Positions 33,001-39,486 of a stretch of DNA of 56,417 nucleotides are shown here, piece after piece. Position numbers and translations under genes: made by a program. Positions within the stretch are counted from its first letter, which is position 1. Every line of letters begins with the position of its first letter. This DNA is from a virus: IMG/VR virus record IMGVR_UViG_3300049783_000966, positions 1 through 56,417 of that record. One strand, written 5' to 3'. Under the pieces are notes generated by a model, which was not told where the DNA came from, did not search any database, and worked only from the letters and a program-made list of their open reading frames with translations.

Positions 33001-35165
33001 GTGGCATCTATGATTGCCTCACCCATTTCAGACCCTACTTCACCCAGCGTGCGACGCATGTCTTCGATTGAATTTGCCTCAACCACGCCACGCTGTTCTT
33101 GAAGTTTTTGCAGGCGTCGTGACATCAGGGGGGACATGCCACCATTTTCGATTGACGCTTGTTTGCGCAGATTTGATATCTGTTGGTCGATTTCCTCAAC
33201 TGTTGACGGCATGGCGGCCGCATCTGCGGGGCGGTTGCCACGGGCCTCCACTGCATCAAAAAGACGGTCTGCAAACGGTCGCGCGTCCATTTCGATGACA
33301 TCGACATCACCATCGTCAATGGGCGGGGCTTCTGGCGCCTGTACGTCCGCTGGGCGGGGTGTGTCTGCGCCTGGTGCTGCGGCATCTGTTGAACCGGTGC
33401 GCAGATCGCGTGCGATGTCGAATTCGCTGGCATCAATGGCGATTTCCTCACCTTGGAAGCGAATAATGGCAGTTCCGTCTTCTTCACGTTGGAATACCGC
33501 TGTGATGTCTCGTCCATCAGGCGTGCGCAGATCCACGGATTGTCCGGGCTTCATGTCGGGGAACATCTGCGTTTGGGGGATTTCAGGCTCTACAACCGGC
33601 GCTGCGGCTGCCGCTTGAGCGATCGGCCCCATAGGGGGAACCGCTTGAGCGCTTTCGGGGTTTGCCGGATCCCCTTGAAGGGTTTCAGCGACTCCTTGAG
33701 CCATTGGGGACATTGGATCCCCAGCGGCAGCGGGGCTTGCACCCAAAGGCTGCTCGGCGGCAGCATCAGCCCCAGCGGCAGCCGCGGCAACCGGATCTTC
33801 TGCACCATCGTCTTGTTCATCCTCACGTCCTGCACGAGGGCGCATGCCCAATACACCAACAGGACCACCAGCCACGGCACCCATAACAAAGTTGCCCAGC
33901 GCCTCATCTGTCAAATCAACATCAAGGCCAGTCTGATTGGCGGTGACGGCGCGGGAGGTCACACCCTCGGCAACCTCTTGAAGGCCTTCTTCGGTGCCAG
34001 CAATCGCAACAGTTCCCAAAAGACGGGGCACAACGTTCGCACCGGCCAGAACGCCAATGCCACGATTGGCGATGTCAGACGTAATTCTGCCACCAACGGC
34101 ACCGATAGGGGCAGTGAATACACCCGACATATCGCCAGCATTTTCGGCAACACGGTCGCGCGCTTCCATGGGGGCCAAGCCACTGTTGACATATTGCTGA
34201 TAGATTTGGGTTTCTTGCAGTTCGCCGCTTTCAAACGCTTCGCCCACGATCTGTTCAGCGGTTTCTTTACCGCCTGTGTACGATTGACCGGCACCAGCTA
34301 CCATCGCGCCTGCGCCGCCAGTGAAATAACCAGCGATGATGATTGGTGCCAAGTTGCCAAACAGCGAGGTCATCGCGTGCCCAGCGCCGTTTAAGGTGAT
34401 TTTATCCCAATCCACCTCATTACCATCAAAGGCAGACATCATAGTTTCGGCGGCGGCAACGGCTGAATCCGACTGTTCGTCTTTGATGCCTTCACCCAAG
34501 CTGCGGATCCACGAACCCACGCCTTCGGTCGCTGCGCCTACACCTTCGGTAACTGCGACGGCGGTATCACCAACGCGTGCGCCAATTGTTGCGTCATCTT
34601 CGCTGTAACGGGCAGGGCGGGCAGCATCTACGGCTATGTCAGCACTGCCAATCAGGCCACCAATGCCTTCAACGGCCATTCCTGCGCCTTCAATGACGGA
34701 TCCGGCAGCGTTCGCCGCATAGTCAGTGATACCCCAATTGTTGTTCCGGCGTTCGCGCTGTGCTGTCTGACCTTCGGAGGGATAGACTTCGTCAGCAATC
34801 GAATAGGCCGCCTCAAGGATCTGCTTGGCCTCACCTTCGTCAGACGTCAGAACAGCGAGGGCTTGTTCGGGCGTGTCTCCGTTGGCGATGCGGGATGCAA
34901 AGAAGTGTGCGTCTTGGACGATTGATTCCTGTGTGATGTTGCCACCAACGGCGGCGCGGTCGGCCAGCGCCCAAACAACGTTGGCGGGTGCCGTTGTTTC
35001 CGTTGAAATCTGGTCGATGAAGTCTTTTGCGGTGGGTGCTGTGGCCTCAACGGGCGATTCCGCGCTGTCAGGACGTAGACCCAAAGGCGATGACGTGGCG
35101 CGGCGTGCGGCGATTTCCTCGGCGGCAGTGATGCGGGGGTCAGTCGAAAAAGCGTTTTTGGTCAT
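21045..35165 (-). CDS. Giant polyvalent virion protein (4,706 aa; DarB-like helicase/methyltransferase, ART, PLxRFG)
   Basis: One uninterrupted 14.1-kb frame. Domains in order: Ala/Gly-rich hydrophobic region (about 260-440); inorganic-pyrophosphatase-like domain (834-967, from YKKGHFKWGGLDIS); JAMM-like metalloprotease motif H1393-x-H1395-x6-S1402-x2-D1405; adenine-type methyltransferase (EPTAGTG 2060-2066, NPPF 2120-2123); disordered Asp/Gly linker (about 2256-2372); strawberry-notch-type SF2 helicase (TGVGKG 2491-2496, DESH 2626-2629, GRVNRTGQ 3023-3030); ADP-ribosyltransferase-like domain (3580-3741, YHGT with His3601); PLARFG (4018-4023) and a long helical end. This matches the DarB-like giant proteins of Bcep22-type podoviruses and P1 antirestriction. 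Probably packaged and injected to shield phage DNA and alter host proteins. Confidence 0.88.
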   Translation of the reverse strand: MTKNAFSTDPRITAAEEIAARRATSSPLGLRPDSAESPVEATAPTAKDFIDQISTETTAPANVVWALADRAAVGGNITQESIVQDAHFFASRIANGDTPEQALAVLTSDEGEAKQILEAAYSIADEVYPSEGQTAQRERRNNNWGITDYAANAAGSVIEGAGMAVEGIGGLIGSADIAVDAARPARYSEDDATIGARVGDTAVAVTEGVGAATEGVGSWIRSLGEGIKDEQSDSAVAAAETMMSAFDGNEVDWDKITLNGAGHAMTSLFGNLAPIIIAGYFTGGAGAMVAGAGQSYTGGKETAEQIVGEAFESGELQETQIYQQYVNSGLAPMEARDRVAENAGDMSGVFTAPIGAVGGRITSDIANRGIGVLAGANVVPRLLGTVAIAGTEEGLQEVAEGVTSRAVTANQTGLDVDLTDEALGNFVMGAVAGGPVGVLGMRPRAGREDEQDDGAEDPVAAAAAGADAAAEQPLGASPAAAGDPMSPMAQGVAETLQGDPANPESAQAVPPMGPIAQAAAAAPVVEPEIPQTQMFPDMKPGQSVDLRTPDGRDITAVFQREEDGTAIIRFQGEEIAIDASEFDIARDLRTGSTDAAAPGADTPRPADVQAPEAPPIDDGDVDVIEMDARPFADRLFDAVEARGNRPADAAAMPSTVEEIDQQISNLRKQASIENGGMSPLMSRRLQKLQEQRGVVEANSIEDMRRTLGEVGSEMGEAIIDATRRTAASSKSDADLTGLESMLRSATKLGFDVTNDDVRKMDAIVQASEGKKNKQAFTRNAMNDLFKGRTRRDMQPKPDVIENNAAPMVDVAAITAAAADVDTDPTEAQKIAGNYKKGHFKWGGLDISIENAKGSTRSKKAKDGTGWSVVMPADYGDIKGTVGADGDNIDVYMGPSPESEKVFVVDQVDAETGLFDEHKVILGTNTEGEAVQIYTDGFSDNRGPDRLGGITSMTTADLNDWIKTGDMKQPVGKLRRDGDDAEIQTALADKLEGNEKEAELQGRKDHANGVERRLPSYIDPTDSVAGNAWYRGWDKANLEQPIDEPAPEADAVAAVDTSRVISQIEMDWEFKKLKPDEARVRLKEAGMSAPSRPRMDEILLAAARISGTQQGNDLQFVQVNTEAFEATGVEPYTRADTIYIKIDFFERKLIRQRGDFKALTEKGEEEVRRIMDGEITPSLDQAKAWDGMSEAERRELMLRMSGTKQGDGTLNKTSARAASKKWADLSDGIRTKMIERWNALDDDAAPALTENDTPPPDVLPSDDALLAVVDDPRALMVDFIDRVLEPTNGPNAHDRFLHFKTVDDLSKTAPAIRYMNRAGKATSFAARTKLADDFVREMIEKSPNRETGVFLDQNGMPIAIIRGKSGSASEGHRLDFPDYLVAGLVNGEVTYGTHNHPNNSAFSGADVTILANAGADMEVVAIGNAGSYHTAIRGKTKANAVQMHTAFHVTQQYVFEAMSPLVKAGTVTRENANKVHYALVNLAMDRAGLIEYTGTARDYLAITDEGYDAEAIVTEATTVAETSLRPSGSDVTESGDTDRDSQSGSSAEPIGSGRDTPQDAERVVADGDGTGRILDQGVDLAQITIIGRKLFNNWTKNVRKVGKTKGWTIFNDEIINTFRLMNPELSVDIRFPDASAAARWASENPFLEVRAAKNAEMDSQDLADRERANQPDQGVTAPTYQFLDQWWNTLIKARSAFSNILPDVSRQTKLNADKVWTDKDGLVRIIDTFLGSIGELDLRSPTARSAALPEGFSIKSRSKLSDENLIRVKGGAFRIVITNEGTVVGRDFYGDTDAEAVEKAVGWIGRNYPAQTEVTETPNTAPDSDPDFDGALDDMFGAPERTAEDIAKDMQDILRGLKESPDQFSNDQYDKLKPLFAEALGGVDTTGMDRRTIFSTMMKPLVTAGLTREDVTALQPFFTRYLDEDVSRETPTDTTPSGSVEAEKITIEFLRAFAAGDSFKTIVEARKLAAEALGRDITVDDHKMIEEAIEVAVVQHARDIATSGDTPDVIYDALVDLYAAQPILGQRTSGSIERQAYSTPAPLAYIASRRAGVADANMVLEPTAGTGMLLIEADASKIVANELDADRANSISQTFGPDITLTTSDATTMEMPTNVPSIIANPPFGAVFDGRKRVSWPLGVTTTTEVDHAIAWRALDNLAEDGSAVLLLGGVKKQMDGDARKKGYQSKSKRAFYKQLYDLYNVVDHFTVDGDLYKRQGAAWPVDVIVIKGRGKSSLPMPMAQAPAVLTTWADLKRKMEDGQQDAPTVGTAEQQPDANSGQLDLLSAPDAGSVSRRPDDARPTDDGQRDGSRSDDGRIDGDGSQTDVTDNSGDGSGIRGNERNPASGSPDVEPAMADPTGAADAESGIESTDIVNGPRNVPDRTVSARTRVDRDSTEIETNLQKHYVPRSNAKFAVGTLVPNNMQSAIQSALDTIEETHGDIDDFVAASLGWTRDQLLGTDDVPGYFSAEQVDAAAMAIYNAEQGKGFIIGDQTGVGKGRFVAGMLRYAHLKGYIPLFVTQKPNLYADMIRDLNDIGEENAINEVVVTNDNLTGMNAIPLEEGSDVKITSLTKAKNQKMLRNLASTGRLPEGIKYLFTTYDQMKTSSGKWPLRATAILAGGGNMFPVLDESHTAGGSGPIGWGGKREKGSTPENMAEFFRDLTQAAAGSVFSSATYAKNPSVMSLYGTTDLALTVDDIEDLAEAIEKGGVPLQQVLANQLVEAGQFARRERSYEGIEFKSHTIKVETQRSAALSKAIGGIFEFDETFMTDIRKKVGEKVAEDGATMMPDGSVGMSSVSSTNFASSLHNIVSQMLFSLKVNEVAARAIEAHKAGKKPIIAVSNTNEAILMQQMADEGVVLGDEMTVPFNTLLIRYMERLRMVNVKTIEGVSTKIRLNDEQIGTTAAKMFKDMEAELRDLDLGDMSGNPLDAILDKMRAAGMNVGEITGRQRVLVSGVVTARDSSQAFKKKTMQAYNSGKMDALLINKSGSTGFSLHATAAPNNDGKPRHMIVMQADPNIDVFMQMLGRVNRTGQIKNPTYELVGTDMAVERRPAAVLMRKMASLNANTTASKKGVVSLENVVDFLNSVGDKVTAEYLNENTEINAVLNVKYGKDDGIANLAQRITGRLVVLEPAKAEEIYAEIESRYEDVIAELDRLGQNPLEAKTLDLDARPMGSTVLREGGGTGSPLDQDTTVTLASVKKLGRSMTFDQAMAEADKARAGRTDEEINAEAAEMFDSRRDDYLLRYKNRIAAAEKMVASVAAKEDATDVQKTNAAKGVTNAKEALEREEIRFEGLKKRVLQASIGTIVQFESPLMNTEAVILGVDLSRMTDNPTAGSMLKMRLAVADASREIKIPMSRLYGLAPDVTLGIIPEGQARIAFDSGQSETREDRTIISGNMIDGFARFGTGQVVMFTTNKGVVTPGILMPQDFDLNKAVDEKAVVFQTGEQVVRFLDAVPRGLVTSDDKIAAIARRGDGYVITVMKKNGKAYYLNKSVRELLGDFDGRSGKTMDNRSDSRTDVGAALQEWINQLGAKFQVSTHKDEARMITGEMLPTFDTKAALAKGFEESESRFAQKKQTSTPAFKKWFGDSKVVDENGDPKVVYHGTDTTFDSFNGAAFFSTSEVATTYAEDRAHWGDGKSNVIAAYLSIKKLATDADIDVTAKALGIDGTDVHQGWLMVSVGMHPDAKRVIAHLKERGFDGAAFDNDYSMDDPFAEVETIAVFDPANIKSVNNRGTFDPNTPNMFNESGNQFGNVPINAKGWVKSQKDLAATAISDVMTDKFGALLSLVPGRALFTELGRNLSSARVYVRLKEEMDALRQDWQARSADTTSDWLKLARKDPAANEDLMDLMHSSTIAGFDPSEDYDADGRLSHAKMEIGRYGPDSSMYQWAQDVIETDGKRREDYAKLRAKYDALPPEFKKMFSTIAKTYTELGNAFEAAVVDNMKIAAQIALKRAKRHHKADIRKIEDDGLKGEARTEAKAKADAKLTRASARAGWALQARLASLRSEFESNRLKGPYFPLARFGNYFVTVRDASGSVVSFSRFEKKAEQRKEIARASKDKAMSVENGVLGDKATDLKGMIDPAFVADVQELMGDFDADPLLMDAIWQRWLETLPDQSIRTNSIHRKGREGYTGDAVRAFTSHTFHGAHQLARLKYGLKMSDALDDARDEAKRDKNPERAGFVVGEMEKRHNFTMTPTGGPIATAATSMAFVWYLGMTPAAAVVNLSQTTVVAPAILGARFRTFGALGALKEIGKAARDFVEGRADASKGSRVTADEKAALIEAYRRGTVDKTQAHELASVAETGVEYSDRREKVMRAVSFFFHHAERANREVTFLAAYRMAKAEKMAPDAAIEVAADVTWKSHFDYQNTSRPRIMQNDTMKILTVFRQFTVNMIYRLTKDMHAMLHSDDAVLRREARDQLLGITLSMFAHAGIRGVWGYGIIKSVFKLLVPGDDDDLDAWLQHALLLEGDGAGAASWNFGMGMVLNGTPGQLTGWSLSERIGMPTLWFRENNRRMDADQWYSRMIEEMLGPVVGIGAGAARGVKYAMEGDIIRGVETAVPKVLRDAMRAGRYTLDGVTTRRGDDLLEDISLWQGMSQLIGFTPAEIAERYDVNSRLMNRQSSIMDRRSGIQQSIRDAIIGGDSISSRDMDLMMEFNREFPEYPITNDTLSASIRSKLAASGRNEFGVQLNPRLNARIRAEQPPMVSN

Positions 35166-35217
35166 ATTGGGCTCGCATCAAAAGGCGGGCCCGCAATTCC
35201 TTTGCAGGCTAATCGAT

Positions 35218-35228
35218 GTTTACCGCAC
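35218..35228 (-). promoter_or_regulatory. Shared leader motif before the giant gene
   Basis: GTGCGGTAAAC on the minus strand, 53 bases upstream of the giant-gene start. The same 11 bases occur upstream of the capsid gene at 48105-48115. Possibly a late regulator or polymerase signal; no standard promoter is obvious here. Confidence 0.35.
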
Positions 35229-35251
35229 TTTAACTCTCCGCGACAAGGATA

Positions 35252-37297
35252 TTACCGACGCAAGACATTTGGTTGTGGTGTGGGGGCGGTTGCGGCTGGA
35301 TCCACACCGGCAGACGCGGGCCGTCCGGACGTGGCAGCTTCGGCATCACGAACAAGCTGAACCTGTTCAAGAATGGCAGCAAGTTTGTCGTCGTTGCTCA
35401 TCGCGCTCCATTGACCGGGCAACAAACTGTCTTGCACTGCTTCTAGGGCATCTGCGACGGATGTTTCGTCATCTTTTGACAATCCTTCCGTGAATATCTC
35501 GCGGCGCATGAAGTCCATGAATTCGACATCACGTTCAGTGTCATCAGCAATGCTTTGCGCTTTAGACGCTGCGGCCGCATCGCCGCGCTCAAGTTGCAAT
35601 TCAAAGGCGCGTTCTGGGGCAAACATCAGCATAGCCTCTTCAACAATCTCATTGAGGCTTTCCCATCGGCGGGTGAAGGAATTTCCATCTGCGTCGTTGA
35701 ACGTGATTTCGGCCCCAAGGATGTTACCTTCGCCATCGCGAATGAAATCAGAGTTTTCTTTGTCGATCTGCAATCCGTCGCCAAAATATTCCTCGTTGTT
35801 GTAGAGGTCCAAGATTGAAGACCCGAACAGTTCAAAATCGCCGGTCGTTGCACCCATGGCTGCGCGGGCATAATCGCGCATGCCAGCTTCAACCGTCTCT
35901 TTATCGATCCACGTTTGATATTGTTCGGCCTCGGCTACCATGCCGCGACGCATCAATTGTTCGACAATATGGGGGGCACCGATTTCACGATATTGGTCAA
36001 TCCAACGTTGGGCGGATGTCTCAACTTCTTGGGATTGCGCACCAGTTCGGGTGCCTAAACCAGTAGGGCGCGCATCTGCCTCGTTGATCGATGTGTCAGG
36101 GACGGCGGCGGCAATCTCTGCGGGATCAGCGGAAAGTGCTGCGGCGTCAGGTACATTCGGCGCGCCGTTAGGCTGCGTGTAGGGTGCTCCGCGTTCCGCG
36201 TTCATAAAATCAGGCGAGGCGTCTTGAGGTGCAGGGGTTTGCATCTGTGATGGTTGGCGGGGTGCTCCGATAGGTTGGACTGCGGCGGGCGGGGCCGGTG
36301 CGGCGTCGGGATCGGGGCGGCGTGCACCAAGGGATGTTTGAGCGCTGACTTGGTCGTTTGCTGCCCGGTCGGCCATTTCACGGTCTGTTGGCATTACTGT
36401 GCCGTCTGCATTTACCGCTGTGCGCTCGTTGATCAAGGTGCGCAAACGTTCGGCATCACGGGGTGTAAGCGCGGCTCCGGTCGGATCCGTGCCAGCGTCA
36501 AGCATTCTGGACGCGTTTGTCACAACACGTTGATCAAATTCCATGTCCGTCCCAGCGTCGGGGATGGCGGGGCCGTCACTTTGTCCCGCAACGCGGTCGC
36601 GGTGGCGCTGTTGGACTTCGGGCGGCAGAGTTTGCCAGTATTCGGCGGGTTCCATCCCCTCACGTCCGGCCATTGTTACGAACGCGGGATCCTGCATTGC
36701 TGCGGCATCAGCTGCGTTACTAGATGTTCGGGAAGGGATGTTGCTGGGCTGCACACCGCGCGCTGCCGGATCTTGAATTTGTGGCGGTGCTTGGCGATCC
36801 AATGGCATTTCGCCACCGGGTACGGCAGGACGCATACCCAGAACGGGTGCAGAAGGCTGATCTGGGGCTGAATTGCCGATGCTGGGTGCCGGTTGAGCGG
36901 GGTCAGGCGTCAATCGGTTGGGGGCGGGTGGAGAGTTGGGTGTGGGTGAAGGAACGCGACCCACGGATGCATCAGTGGGGGCACCAGTGTTTGGGGGCTG
37001 CGCACTGGCAGGGGCGGTGCCAGTCAGCGAGTCGTCAGTCAGATCGGCACCATCTTCATAGATACCGCGGATCCACGCGCGATCAGCGGCTTGGCGTGCG
37101 CGCTCACTTTGAAGATATTCTTGATCATCGCGTGCCCATCCGTCGCTTTCGTCTTGGCGACGATTACCTCGGAGACGTTGTTCTTCGTTTATTTGATCCA
37201 AACGTTCTTGGCGCGCGCGATCAGCGGCGCGGGAATCTCTGCCCTCGCGAAAATTTGCACCTTGCTGTAGTCCACCTATAAAACCACCAACCGTCAT
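35252..37297 (-). CDS. Putative internal (ejection) virion protein (681 aa)
   Basis: ATG at 37297 follows GGAG. N-terminus TVGGFIGGLQQGANFREGRD, then an Arg/Gln/Asp-rich coiled region, a long Pro/Ala-rich disordered middle (about 100-430) and a more ordered C-terminal domain (WIDQYREIGAPHIVEQLMRR, FELFGSSILDLYNNEEYFGD) from about 450. Its place directly upstream of the giant gene, and flexible composition, fit an internal protein ejected with the DNA in short-tailed phages. No enzyme motif seen. Confidence 0.65.
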   Translation of the reverse strand: MTVGGFIGGLQQGANFREGRDSRAADRARQERLDQINEEQRLRGNRRQDESDGWARDDQEYLQSERARQAADRAWIRGIYEDGADLTDDSLTGTAPASAQPPNTGAPTDASVGRVPSPTPNSPPAPNRLTPDPAQPAPSIGNSAPDQPSAPVLGMRPAVPGGEMPLDRQAPPQIQDPAARGVQPSNIPSRTSSNAADAAAMQDPAFVTMAGREGMEPAEYWQTLPPEVQQRHRDRVAGQSDGPAIPDAGTDMEFDQRVVTNASRMLDAGTDPTGAALTPRDAERLRTLINERTAVNADGTVMPTDREMADRAANDQVSAQTSLGARRPDPDAAPAPPAAVQPIGAPRQPSQMQTPAPQDASPDFMNAERGAPYTQPNGAPNVPDAAALSADPAEIAAAVPDTSINEADARPTGLGTRTGAQSQEVETSAQRWIDQYREIGAPHIVEQLMRRGMVAEAEQYQTWIDKETVEAGMRDYARAAMGATTGDFELFGSSILDLYNNEEYFGDGLQIDKENSDFIRDGEGNILGAEITFNDADGNSFTRRWESLNEIVEEAMLMFAPERAFELQLERGDAAAASKAQSIADDTERDVEFMDFMRREIFTEGLSKDDETSVADALEAVQDSLLPGQWSAMSNDDKLAAILEQVQLVRDAEAATSGRPASAGVDPAATAPTPQPNVLRR

Positions 37298-37301
37298 TGT
37301 G

Positions 37302-38021
37302 TTATCTCCGTTCAAATTCTTCGATTGCGCGGCGCAGATCTGCGTCACTCACATTGTGAAAACCTTCCCACTCTGCGCGTAGACCGGCCATTTTACCGGT
37401 CATCGTATCAGAGGATCTAAGTCGTTGGCGGGCTAGATGGTCGGCCATCTGTAATTGTGTTTGCTCATTGAAAACCACGTCATCGGCCAAGCCCAGCGCG
37501 TCTGCTGTGTTGCGCATCGTAGTGCCTACGATCTGAAATCGCCCCATGGGTGTGGCGACGCGTGCGCGCTGTCCATTTCTGTCCAATTCGCCGCGGACCC
37601 ACTGTCCATATTCGCCAGACGGGTTCGAGAAATCGCGCAGGTCGCCCAATGTCATCTGTGACACACGGGTATCTGCAAATTGTCCTCCATTGTTAGAGAA
37701 CCCAAACAATGTGTCATAGCCACCACCACCTTCGTGGTTGTCTACAAGATCCCAAAGACGGCTGGAACCTCGTGTCGATCCGCCGTGCCCTGAATCCGCG
37801 GCGTTAGGGTTAGGGCGCGTGCCAAGGCCGCTGCGTCCAGTATACGCATCGCGGTCCATGGGTTGATATTGTGGTTGATCATAAGCCCCAGCGGAAACGC
37901 GACTTTCTTCAATATCGAGCGCGCGATCTTGCTGACCGTACAAACGTTGGCGTTCATCCCGGTCTTTGCCATCCTGCAAAGAGTTACCAAGGCCACCAGC
38001 AAAGGCTCCAAGCGCACTCAT
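37302..38021 (-). CDS. Virion muramidase/transglycosylase-like protein (239 aa)
   Basis: The N-terminus (SALGAFAGGLGNSLQDGKDR) matches the style of the neighbouring internal proteins. From residue 88 a lysozyme-like domain is clear: LWDLVDNHEGGGGYDTLFGF with probable catalytic Glu97, RVSQMTLGDLRDFSNPSG, and ATPMGRFQIVGTTMR (156-170). It would locally cut peptidoglycan during DNA entry rather than at lysis, as it is encoded among internal proteins and lacks an export signal. Ends four bases before the next start. Confidence 0.8.
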   Translation of the reverse strand: MSALGAFAGGLGNSLQDGKDRDERQRLYGQQDRALDIEESRVSAGAYDQPQYQPMDRDAYTGRSGLGTRPNPNAADSGHGGSTRGSSRLWDLVDNHEGGGGYDTLFGFSNNGGQFADTRVSQMTLGDLRDFSNPSGEYGQWVRGELDRNGQRARVATPMGRFQIVGTTMRNTADALGLADDVVFNEQTQLQMADHLARQRLRSSDTMTGKMAGLRAEWEGFHNVSDADLRRAIEEFERR

Positions 38022-38938
38022 GCTGCTAACTGGTCAATTTTGGCATCAAGTTCTTTGATTGCGCCCAATGCCACGCCGGTAATGTCGATCAGGTCGATTG
38101 TTTTACCGTCGCCCATGCCAGTGGCTTTGGTAAAGTCTTGGGCATAGGTGCCAATATGCGACTTCTCGTCACCGGCACCCTTTTTATAGTCCCACTTCTC
38201 GACGCGCATTTTGCGAACAGCGCCCAGAACATCGTTTACGGGCTTTTTGTTTTCCTTGACGTTTTCATCAGACATGAGCGCATAACCGGCGAGAGTTCCC
38301 AAGCCTCCCCAAAGTTGGGTTGAAGAATCCTGATTGGCTTGCCATGTTTGCATTTGCTGATTGTGCATGCTGCCAAGGATGTTGGCTTGTCCTTGATAGC
38401 CAGCTGATGCGGCCGCAAAGCCTGAATTGCCGGATGCGGTGGCCATGCCAAGTGAAGTACCCGGATTGACCGCATATTTATTGCCAACGTTGATTGCATC
38501 AGCTTTGCGTCGATACCCATCGTCTTCAACCTTACGGGATGCCATGTTGCGTGCGCCTGCGACTGCGAGACCGGTATCTGTTGCTGTGCGGCGCGTACCC
38601 TCATCACTGCGCCCCGAACCCGGACGAACGCCCATAGCGGCCTGTTGGCGGGCGCGTTGGCCTGTAGCTGACTGCATGGACTGCTGGACATCAGCCTGCG
38701 CCTCATTGGACGCCTGATTACGTCGCTCGGCGGTGTCGTAAGTGGATGCCTCGTTAACAAAGGCCGTTTCCATAGGTTCGTATATTGTTTCCCAACGTTC
38801 GCGATCAGCGGCGGCCCACGCATTGGAAATTCCAGCTTGTTCTTTTGCAAACGCAAGGGCGTCCTGACCTGTCTGCGCAGTCATCGTAGCTGCGATGCCC
38901 TGTGCTGGGTCTGCTGTTGGTGCTGCTGATCCACCCAT
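38018..38938 (-). CDS. Virion protein with C-terminal peptidase S74-like chaperone domain (306 aa)
   Basis: Residues 1-215 are Ala/Gln/Ser-rich and helical, like an internal or tail-needle protein. Residues 221-304 match the intramolecular chaperone autoprocessing domain: MSDENVKENKKPVNDVLGAV with Ser223 and Lys228 as the likely catalytic pair, HIGTYAQDF (261-269), then IDLIDITGVALGAIKELDAK. Such domains help trimer folding and cut themselves off, usually in fibres. Coupled to the muramidase gene by ATGA. Confidence 0.75.
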   Translation of the reverse strand: MGGSAAPTADPAQGIAATMTAQTGQDALAFAKEQAGISNAWAAADRERWETIYEPMETAFVNEASTYDTAERRNQASNEAQADVQQSMQSATGQRARQQAAMGVRPGSGRSDEGTRRTATDTGLAVAGARNMASRKVEDDGYRRKADAINVGNKYAVNPGTSLGMATASGNSGFAAASAGYQGQANILGSMHNQQMQTWQANQDSSTQLWGGLGTLAGYALMSDENVKENKKPVNDVLGAVRKMRVEKWDYKKGAGDEKSHIGTYAQDFTKATGMGDGKTIDLIDITGVALGAIKELDAKIDQLAA

Positions 38939-38955
38939 GTCAGTCTCCTTGTTCG

Positions 38956-39441
38956 TTATACCGGCGAACGGTTTTCGTCGCGCTGATCGTTTATAGGAGA
39001 GGGTTCAAGCCAACGGCACATATTGCGCGTCATTGACATCGTGATAGCAGGCTCTTGCATCATTACGCCAGCCCCTACGACACCGGAGATAAGCGCGCCA
39101 CTTTTTAGGGCGATGATCTGGACGGGGACATTTGTGATTGCAATCGGGAAAATGAGTTGCGGATAACGACGATATTCAAACGCCACCTTGAATAGAGTTT
39201 TTAGAATTTGACTGGATGCCCAGCCAGTTTCTCCGCCAAAATGGATTTCAGCGCCAAGCGTTGTGGCTTTCTGCATGACCATCACGGCGATGAGCCTGTC
39301 CCCCTTGAGCACCCCGATTGCCTTGGCGTCAGGTGCCCAACCTTCTGATTTTGTCAGGACCAAGCCAGCGGCAAGCAGAGTATCTTGATTGGCGCGGGTG
39401 TATTTGGTGGGTTCTGTCATCGGGATCGCTGTATTTTCCAT
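38956..39441 (-). CDS. GNAT-type acetyltransferase-like phage protein (161 aa)
   Basis: The fold pattern of the GNAT family is visible: AIGVLKGDRLIAVMVMQKAT (beta strands), HFGGETGWASSQILKTLFKV (acetyl-CoA helix region), then PQLIFPIAITNVPVQIIALK with the Asn-x5-6-Ala pattern. Similar small proteins lie in the tail modules of many podoviruses, with unknown substrate. The classic R/Q-x-x-G-x-G/A loop is not clear, so activity is uncertain. An in-frame ATG at 39420 is an alternative start. Confidence 0.65.
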   Translation of the reverse strand: MENTAIPMTEPTKYTRANQDTLLAAGLVLTKSEGWAPDAKAIGVLKGDRLIAVMVMQKATTLGAEIHFGGETGWASSQILKTLFKVAFEYRRYPQLIFPIAITNVPVQIIALKSGALISGVVGAGVMMQEPAITMSMTRNMCRWLEPSPINDQRDENRSPV

Positions 39442-39486
39442 TGGCGGGCTCTTTTGTTGTGGAGAGTGTTATCGGTTATTACGGGT

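Noticed and set aside
33453-34394. Long rightward frame of 313 codons inside the giant gene
   Set aside because: It lies wholly opposite the giant gene, has no family resemblance, and its low-complexity composition mirrors the Ala/Gly-rich coding strand. Antisense shadow.
21045-35165. Giant frame as an assembly fusion of several genes
   Set aside because: No internal stop or frame change over 14.1 kb, recognisable domains in the order known for such proteins, and known relatives of similar size in other podoviruses.
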